Assembly (NCBI RefSeq): GCF_000427365.1
Contig: NZ_KE386488.1
Coordinates: 2,391,882 to 2,455,881, forward strand
Direction of reading: 5' to 3'
Origin: Rikenella microfusus DSM 15922
Lineage (GTDB): Bacteria; Bacteroidota; Bacteroidia; Bacteroidales; Rikenellaceae
DNA length: 64,000 bases
A model generated the notes under the pieces. The model was given only the letters and a program-made list of their open reading frames with translations, was not told where the DNA came from and did no database searches. The translations under genes and the position numbers were made by a program. This document shows, one piece after another, positions 58,973 through 64,000 of the stretch. Positions within the stretch are counted from its first letter, which is position 1; each line of letters opens with the position of its first letter.

Positions 58973-60352
58973 TTAAAATGTCAGTAATTTTTTGATCCAT
59001 CCGAAATGTCGGTACGGAGGGTATTTCAGCGGGATGTCGAGGCTTCTCGCGGATAGGAGCACCGCCTTGCGGTTGCTGAAGGTGTGGAACGATTCCGCCC
59101 CGTGATATTTGCCCGTCCCGCTCTGTCCGACACCCCCGAACGGCAGGCGGTCGTTAGCGATATGCAAGACCGTATCGTTGATGCAGGCGCCTCCCGACGA
59201 TGTACGCCGCAGGATGTCCCGGCCGGTTGCCGGCGATCCGAAATAGTAGAACGCCAAAGGCTTCTCGTGCCGGTTCACGAATTCGACGGCTTCGTCGAGG
59301 TGGACGAACTCCATGACCGGCAGTATCGGTCCGAAAATCTCGGCCTGCATGACCGGAACGCCGTCTGTCGGTCGGCCGAGATCGAGCAGCGTGGGGGCGA
59401 TATACCGTTGTTCGGGGTCGGTCTCCCCGCCGGCCAGGATGATTCCGTTGCCCAGATAGGAGGCTACCCGTTCGAATGCCTTGTCGTTTACCAGGCGTCC
59501 GTAATGCGGACTCTCTTTCGGATCCGGGCCGTAAAACGCCCGGATATGGCATTTGATCCGTTCCAGAAGCGGGGCCTTGATGTTCTGGTGTACCAGCAGG
59601 TAGTCCGGAGCGATGCAGGTCTGTCCTGCGTTCAGGAATTTACCCCATACGATCCGCCGTGCGGCAATATCCGCGTCGGCCGAATTATCCACGATGCAGG
59701 GACTTTTGCCGCCCAGTTCCAGCGTGACGGGGGTCAGGTGTTCGGCTGCGGCTCGCATGACCGTCCGTCCCAGTTCCGGGCTGCCTGTGAAGAAGATATA
59801 GTCCCACCGTTCGGCCAGCAACGCTTCGTTTACCTCCCGGTGCCCTTCGACCACGGCGACATGATCCGGCGGGAAAGCCGATTCGACGATTTGCCGGACG
59901 ACGGCGGAGACGTTCGGCGTATAGGGCGAGGGCTTCAGTACAGCGCAGTTCCCGGCGGCTACGGCTCCCGCCAGCGGCGCGAGGGTCAGTTGGACCGGAT
60001 AGTTCCAGGGGGCCAGGATCAGTACGCATCCGAACGGTTCGCAGACGATACGGCTGCGGGACGGCCGCAGGAAAAGCGGCGTTCCGACCCGCCGGGGACG
60101 CATGCGCCGGTGCAGGTGTCCGATTTGGTCGTCGATTTCCCGCAGCGTAATTCCTATTTCGGTCAGACAGGCTTCTTCCGCCGATTTGTGCAGATCGGCC
60201 CATAAAGCCTCGTACAGGGCCGCGAGATGCGTCTTTATTTCTGCTTTGAGCCGTTCGAGCGCGGCACGGCGGAAAGCGTATCCGCAGGTGCGTCCGGAGG
60301 CGAAAAACGCCCGTTGGTTTTCGAGAATATCCATAGCGGCAAGTGTTGGCAA
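58973..60352 (-). CDS. aldehyde dehydrogenase family protein
   Basis: 459 residues, the short class 3-like form. ILAPWNYPVQLTLAPLAGAVAAGNCAVLKPSPYTP is the cofactor region, VTLELGGKSPCIV (~210) holds the general-base Glu, and LNAGQTCIAPDYLLV (~245) the nucleophilic Cys. PFGGVGQSGTGKYHG precedes the C-terminus, which carries the hydrophobic tail typical of fatty-aldehyde dehydrogenases (LDIPLKYPPYRHFGWIKKLLTF). It oxidises aldehydes with NAD(P)+; the natural substrate is not evident. It is monocistronic. A candidate TATATTTG lies on the minus strand at 60562-60569, about 210 bp upstream. Confidence 0.92.
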   Translation of the reverse strand: MPTLAAMDILENQRAFFASGRTCGYAFRRAALERLKAEIKTHLAALYEALWADLHKSAEEACLTEIGITLREIDDQIGHLHRRMRPRRVGTPLFLRPSRSRIVCEPFGCVLILAPWNYPVQLTLAPLAGAVAAGNCAVLKPSPYTPNVSAVVRQIVESAFPPDHVAVVEGHREVNEALLAERWDYIFFTGSPELGRTVMRAAAEHLTPVTLELGGKSPCIVDNSADADIAARRIVWGKFLNAGQTCIAPDYLLVHQNIKAPLLERIKCHIRAFYGPDPKESPHYGRLVNDKAFERVASYLGNGIILAGGETDPEQRYIAPTLLDLGRPTDGVPVMQAEIFGPILPVMEFVHLDEAVEFVNRHEKPLAFYYFGSPATGRDILRRTSSGGACINDTVLHIANDRLPFGGVGQSGTGKYHGAESFHTFSNRKAVLLSARSLDIPLKYPPYRHFGWIKKLLTF

Positions 60353-60782
60353 ATAAGTTTTTCAAAGGTGATTACGCGTGCTCCTCTCTGAATCGGACGC
60401 ATATATATTACTCCTGATTATATACTTTAATAGGTCGGCCTGTCCAAACCTTGCAAAGATTTCCGTTCGTCTTTGTGCCGGACGGTTTCCAGCCGTCGGG
60501 ACGCGGACCGCCGAGGCACAGGTAAAGTTGCCGGTCTCTTAAAGCATATGAATTATTCTCCCAAATATATTCTGGATTTTTCAAAAATCGGACCGTAATT
60601 TGCACGAAGATTGTTCGTCCCTTTGTAAAAAGAGCTGGTGACGATATGCGAGTTTACACGAGTTTCCCGACAATCCGGTTTTGTCTCCGCACCGGACTTT
60701 TCGGGCCTTTTGCCAGAGCTTGCGCCGTCTCCGTATTGCAAAACCGGAACACATTTCGATCTTTAACGCATAGAGAACTTGT
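60353..60782 (+). other. intergenic stretch without a supported gene
   Basis: No convincing ORF, RNA or repeat module. One TATATTTG (minus strand, 60562-60569) could be a -7 element for the aldehyde dehydrogenase gene. Confidence 0.4.
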
Positions 60783-61169
60783 ATGACTGTCATGAATGTT
60801 TTGGGCAATATCGTCTGGATCGTTTTCGGAGGTTTCGCCATCGCCGTCGAATATTTCGCGGCCGGGATCGTCATGTGCCTGACGATTATCGGCATTCCGT
60901 TCGGATTGCAGGTGTTCAAACTGGGGGCGTTGTCTCTGCTGCCGTTCGGCCACCGGTCGGTGGTCGTGGAAGAGAACCGGGGATGCTTCGCATTTCTGAT
61001 GAATGTCGTTTGGTTTTTTATCGGCGGGGTATGGATCGCCCTGACCCACCTCGGACTGGGGCTTCTGTTCTGCGTGACGATCGTCGGGATACCGTTCGGA
61101 TTGCAGCATTTCAAACTGATGACCGTCGCTTTTTCCCCGTTCGGACGGGAGATCGTGGCGCTCGACTGA
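60783..61169 (+). CDS. YccF domain membrane protein
   Basis: 128 residues with two copies of the YccF half-domain. Each begins with a hydrophobic helix and ends in a conserved GIPFGLQ turn: AGIVMCLTIIGIPFGLQVFKLG (~30-52) and LLFCVTIVGIPFGLQHFKL (~95-113). About four membrane helices. YccF (DUF307) is an inner-membrane family without an assigned reaction. The start at 60783 gives MTVMNVLGNIVWIVFGG, the usual N-terminus. It lies 67 bp upstream of the efflux adaptor; a functional link is not known. Confidence 0.88.
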   Translation: MTVMNVLGNIVWIVFGGFAIAVEYFAAGIVMCLTIIGIPFGLQVFKLGALSLLPFGHRSVVVEENRGCFAFLMNVVWFFIGGVWIALTHLGLGLLFCVTIVGIPFGLQHFKLMTVAFSPFGREIVALD

Positions 61170-61236
61170 CGGTTCGGCCGGATGGCTTGGTACGTTTCTT
61201 GTTGTTGAAACGGACGAAACTATCCGATTCCTACCT

Positions 61237-62388
61237 ATGAAAATCTATGCTATCGTTATTGCCGGAGCTGCGGCCCTGCTGGGGGCGACCGCATGCGGAC
61301 ACAAGGCCTCCCGAACGCAGGTGCCCGTGCCGCATATTGCTGTGGCCGAAGCGCACAAAAGGGAATTGCCCACGCGGATGCAGTTCGTGGGGCAGACGTA
61401 CAGCCTTTCGGACGTGACTATCCAGCCGCGGGTCAGCGGCTATTTGCTATCCACGCACTACGAGCAGGGGATGCCTGTCAAGAAAGGACAGTTGCTGTTC
61501 AGGATCGACCCGAATCCCATGCAGGTCAAAGTGACGCAGGCGGAGGCGGCCCTGGCCGCAGCCCGCTCGCAGTTGGTCGAGGCGCAGAACAATTACAACC
61601 GTTCGGTACCGTTGGCACGGATCAACGCCATCAGCCAAAGCGCGCTGGATCAGGCCACGGCTGCCCTTGCTTCGGCCAAAGCCAACCTGCGCAGCGCGCA
61701 GGCGGCCCTGAGGAGTGCCAACCTCGACCTGTCCTATACGACGATCTATGCTCCGGCCGACGGAGTGATCGGTGAAACCGTCGGTTCGGTGGGCGATTAT
61801 GTGGGGCCGGGGACGAACAACACGGTACTGAACACCATTTCGAATATCGATTCGATCTATGTCCATATCTCGATCCCGACGACCAAATACCTCTCCATTG
61901 TCCAGCGGGACAGCCTCGATCGGCCCCTGTACGACAATGCGGGCCTGCTGACCGACGTGGATATGATCCTGGCGGACGGTACGCTCTATCCCTATAAGGG
62001 GGAGTACAAATTTACCGAACGGGCGGTGGATACCCGGACGGGAGCTGTCGTGATTCGCGTCCTGTTTCCCAATCCGGAACGGTATCTGGGGCCGGGGCAG
62101 TATGTCAAGGTGAATGCCAATGTCGGGGGAGGTACGGGCACGGTGCTGGTGCCCCAGCGCTCCGTCGTGCAGAGTCAGGGGGTCAATAGCGTCTATGTGG
62201 TCGGGAAAGACAGTACGGTGGAATACCGGAAAGTGGAGCTGGGCGACACTTACGGTTCGGAGTGGGGAATCGTGGAGGGGCTGAGGCCGGGGGAATGGGT
62301 GCTGACGGAAGGGTTGCTCAAAGTCCGCAGCGGGATGAAAATCGTACCCGAGCCGATCGCTGCGTCGGACTCGGTCGCGCATAAATAG
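61237..62388 (+). CDS. RND efflux periplasmic adaptor (MexA/AcrA-like) lipoprotein
   Basis: 383 residues. The lipoprotein signal IVIAGAAALLGATAC has its Cys near 20. A lipoyl/barrel-sandwich half follows (IQPRVSGYLLSTHYEQGMPVKKGQLLFRIDP), then a coiled-coil hairpin (~95-160, Ala-rich), the second lipoyl half (TTIYAPADGVIGETVGSVGDYVG) and a beta-barrel domain. It links an inner-membrane RND pump to an outer-membrane channel. It lies 14 bp upstream of the pump gene. Substrate unknown. Confidence 0.93.
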   Translation: MKIYAIVIAGAAALLGATACGHKASRTQVPVPHIAVAEAHKRELPTRMQFVGQTYSLSDVTIQPRVSGYLLSTHYEQGMPVKKGQLLFRIDPNPMQVKVTQAEAALAAARSQLVEAQNNYNRSVPLARINAISQSALDQATAALASAKANLRSAQAALRSANLDLSYTTIYAPADGVIGETVGSVGDYVGPGTNNTVLNTISNIDSIYVHISIPTTKYLSIVQRDSLDRPLYDNAGLLTDVDMILADGTLYPYKGEYKFTERAVDTRTGAVVIRVLFPNPERYLGPGQYVKVNANVGGGTGTVLVPQRSVVQSQGVNSVYVVGKDSTVEYRKVELGDTYGSEWGIVEGLRPGEWVLTEGLLKVRSGMKIVPEPIAASDSVAHK

Positions 62389-62402
62389 GGGAGGGCATAG
62401 CA

Positions 62403-64000
62403 ATGATTAATTTCTTTATACGCCGTCCTATTTTCGCGATGGTGATTTCGATCATTATCGTCATTCTCGGCATTCTGTCGATCCGTTCGCTGCCGGTGGA
62501 ACAATATCCGGACATTACGCCTCCGAACGTCGAAGTGTCGGCTACTTATCAGGGGGCCGACGCGGTGACGGTGGACGAGGCGGTGGCCACTCCCGTGGGA
62601 CAGAGCATCATGGGGGTGAGCGACATGCTTTACATGCAGACCACCAGCGCCAGCGACGGAACGATGGGGCTGACAGCCACGTTCGCAGTGGGGTCCGATC
62701 CCGACATGAACGCGGTTTTCACCCAGAACCGGGTGGCGACGGCCACGCCGATGCTGCCTTCGACGGTGCGCCAGCAAGGGCTGACGACGGTCAAGTCGAT
62801 GAGCGGGTTCCTGATGGTCTTCGCCGTTTACAGCGACGGCCGTTACGACGATAATTTCCTGGCCAATTACGCCTATATCAATATCCAGAACGAACTGTTG
62901 AAGATCGACGGAGTGGGGAAGGTGCAGATTATGGGATCGGGCGAGTACTCGATGCGTATCTGGATCAAACCCGATGTGTTGGATTATCTGAACGTTTCGC
63001 TGGCGGACATCACCTCGGCCGTCGAAGCGCAGAGCGGGGTGTTTCCGGCCGGGAAGCTGGGCGGGGAGCCGAGTCCGGAGGGGACGGAGTTCACCTATAC
63101 CGTAACGATGCCGCCGCAGATCAATTCCGCGGAAGAGTATGCGAATATCGTGATCCGCACGTTGCCGGACGGCGGGCAGGTGCGGCTGGGCGATGTGGCC
63201 CGCGTTGAGCTCGGCAGTCAGACTTACGGCGTCAGTTCGATGTTCAACGAGCATCCGGCGGCGATGATCGCCGTATATCAGGCTCCCGGCAGCAATGCGA
63301 TGCAAGTGGGGGGAGCGGTGAAGGCCAAAATGGAAGATATATCGCAGGATTTCAACGACGGCATCTCGTATGATGTGGTGGTGGACGCCACCCGATCCAT
63401 CGAGTCCGGAGTCAATGACATCATCGTGACGTTGCTGATCGCGCTCGTGCTGGTCGTGCTGATTATTTACCTGTTCATACAGGACGTGCGGGCCATGATC
63501 GTGCCGGTCGTGGCGATACCGGTGTCGCTCGTGGGGGCGTTCATGCTGTTTCCGCTGTTGGGATTTTCGGTCAATATTTTTTCGTTGCTGGGGTTGATTC
63601 TCGCCATCGGGCTGGTGGTGGACGACGCCATCGTGGTGATCGAGGCGGTGCAGGTCAATATCGCGAACGGAATGAATCCCAAACAGGCTACGCGGGCGGC
63701 CATGAAGTCCGTGGCTTCGCCGATCATCGCCACGACCGTCGTGCTGACGGCGGTATTCATCCCCGTTTCGTTCATCGGCGGCATTACGGGACGGCTCTAC
63801 CAGCAGTTCGCCATAACGATCGCCTTGTCGGTCGTCATTTCGTCTTTCAATGCCCTGACCCTGTCGCCGGCTTTGTGTTCGTTGGTACTGCGGAGCAGGA
63901 AACCGGCCACGAAAGGTTTTTTCGGCCTGTTCAACCGCTGGTTCGACCGCCGGGTGGAGGGGTATCTGAGTTTTTCCAAAACGATTGCTCGGCACGGCGT
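62403..64000 (+). CDS. RND multidrug efflux pump, inner-membrane subunit (AcrB-like), 5' part
   Basis: About 532 residues are present; the gene runs off the window, while full proteins are about 1,030-1,070 residues. INFFIRRPIFAMVISIIIVILGILSIRSLPVEQYPDITPPNVEVSATYQGA is the typical HAE1-type N-terminus. TATPMLPSTVRQQGL and the porter-domain loops follow. Helix 4 has GLILAIGLVVDDAIVVIEAVQ (~395-415) with the paired Asp residues of the proton relay. It drives proton-coupled export of hydrophobic compounds with the adaptor encoded upstream. The ATG at 62403 fits the family start exactly. Confidence 0.95.
   Translation, partial: MINFFIRRPIFAMVISIIIVILGILSIRSLPVEQYPDITPPNVEVSATYQGADAVTVDEAVATPVGQSIMGVSDMLYMQTTSASDGTMGLTATFAVGSDPDMNAVFTQNRVATATPMLPSTVRQQGLTTVKSMSGFLMVFAVYSDGRYDDNFLANYAYINIQNELLKIDGVGKVQIMGSGEYSMRIWIKPDVLDYLNVSLADITSAVEAQSGVFPAGKLGGEPSPEGTEFTYTVTMPPQINSAEEYANIVIRTLPDGGQVRLGDVARVELGSQTYGVSSMFNEHPAAMIAVYQAPGSNAMQVGGAVKAKMEDISQDFNDGISYDVVVDATRSIESGVNDIIVTLLIALVLVVLIIYLFIQDVRAMIVPVVAIPVSLVGAFMLFPLLGFSVNIFSLLGLILAIGLVVDDAIVVIEAVQVNIANGMNPKQATRAAMKSVASPIIATTVVLTAVFIPVSFIGGITGRLYQQFAITIALSVVISSFNALTLSPALCSLVLRSRKPATKGFFGLFNRWFDRRVEGYLSFSKTIARHG

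Noticed and set aside
62250-63995. 581-codon minus-strand frame at the right end
   Set aside because: Antisense of the RND pump gene, which is open on the plus strand to the window edge and has clear family motifs.

Overview
The window looks like a high-GC member of the Bacteroidales, most plausibly Alistipes or another Rikenellaceae (inference). Several promoters follow the Bacteroidetes pattern TTTG-N19/20-TAnnTTTG. There are Mfa-like fimbrillin lipoproteins, an Mpi-type DNA invertase, a complete hmuYRSTUV-type haem locus, a trpBEGDCFA operon, a DUF4861/KduI/KduD uronate operon and a GH88/GH89/heparinase cluster. Both ends are cut: an rsmD tail at the left and an RND pump gene at the right.

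Layout. 1-8,500: rsmD end, tRNA-Asp, an AI-2E-type permease, a CPA2 antiporter, an ArsC-like protein, a glucuronate operon (SDR mannonate oxidoreductase, uxuA, uxaC) and DoxX. 8,785-18,411: a surface-protein diversification island. 18,408-20,445: a cytidylate-kinase-like protein and a MATE pump. 20,510-27,098: the trp operon with a leader peptide holding three tandem Trp codons and an attenuator. 28,131-37,414: yaaA and the hmu haem locus. 37,696-40,394: a LuxR regulator, a hemerythrin and an RluA synthase. 40,496-42,473: a porin and an orphan cassette. 42,474-50,142: ExuT, Eda, KdgK, DUF4861, KduD, KduI and LacI, transcribed leftward. 50,436-58,368: GH88, heparinase II/III, GH89 and two DUF2264 genes, transcribed rightward. 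58,450-64,000: a PepSY-like lipoprotein, an aldehyde dehydrogenase, YccF and an RND efflux pair.

The most exciting region is 8.8-18.4 kb. A serine invertase of the Mpi type lies beside a 191-bp segment bounded by 21-bp inverted repeats. That segment holds one promoter, which now points away from a two-gene fimbrillin operon. The second fimbrillin ends in a C-type-lectin-like domain whose variable codons are nearly all NNC, the mark of adenine-directed mutagenesis by a diversity-generating retroelement (DGR). An Avd-like protein and a DGR-type reverse transcriptase follow. A second, complete variable region lies about 0.9 kb downstream in inverted orientation, so inversion would exchange the C-terminus in frame. 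A third, decayed variable region lies 28 kb away and differs from the second only at codon positions 1 and 2 within its body. I found no template repeat in the window. Promoter inversion, C-terminal cassette exchange and DGR mutagenesis may therefore act on one adhesin.

The uronate and polysaccharide genes form one unit. A LacI repressor sits between two divergent operons, with matching promoter-operator sites on both sides. The secreted lyase and hydrolases suit an unsulfated heparosan or heparan-like glycan, because a GH89 alpha-N-acetylglucosaminidase is present and no sulfatase is seen. The resulting unsaturated uronate would pass through KduI, KduD, KdgK and Eda. Four intergenic gaps hold a mosaic of palindromic repeat modules whose hairpin stems show compensatory changes.
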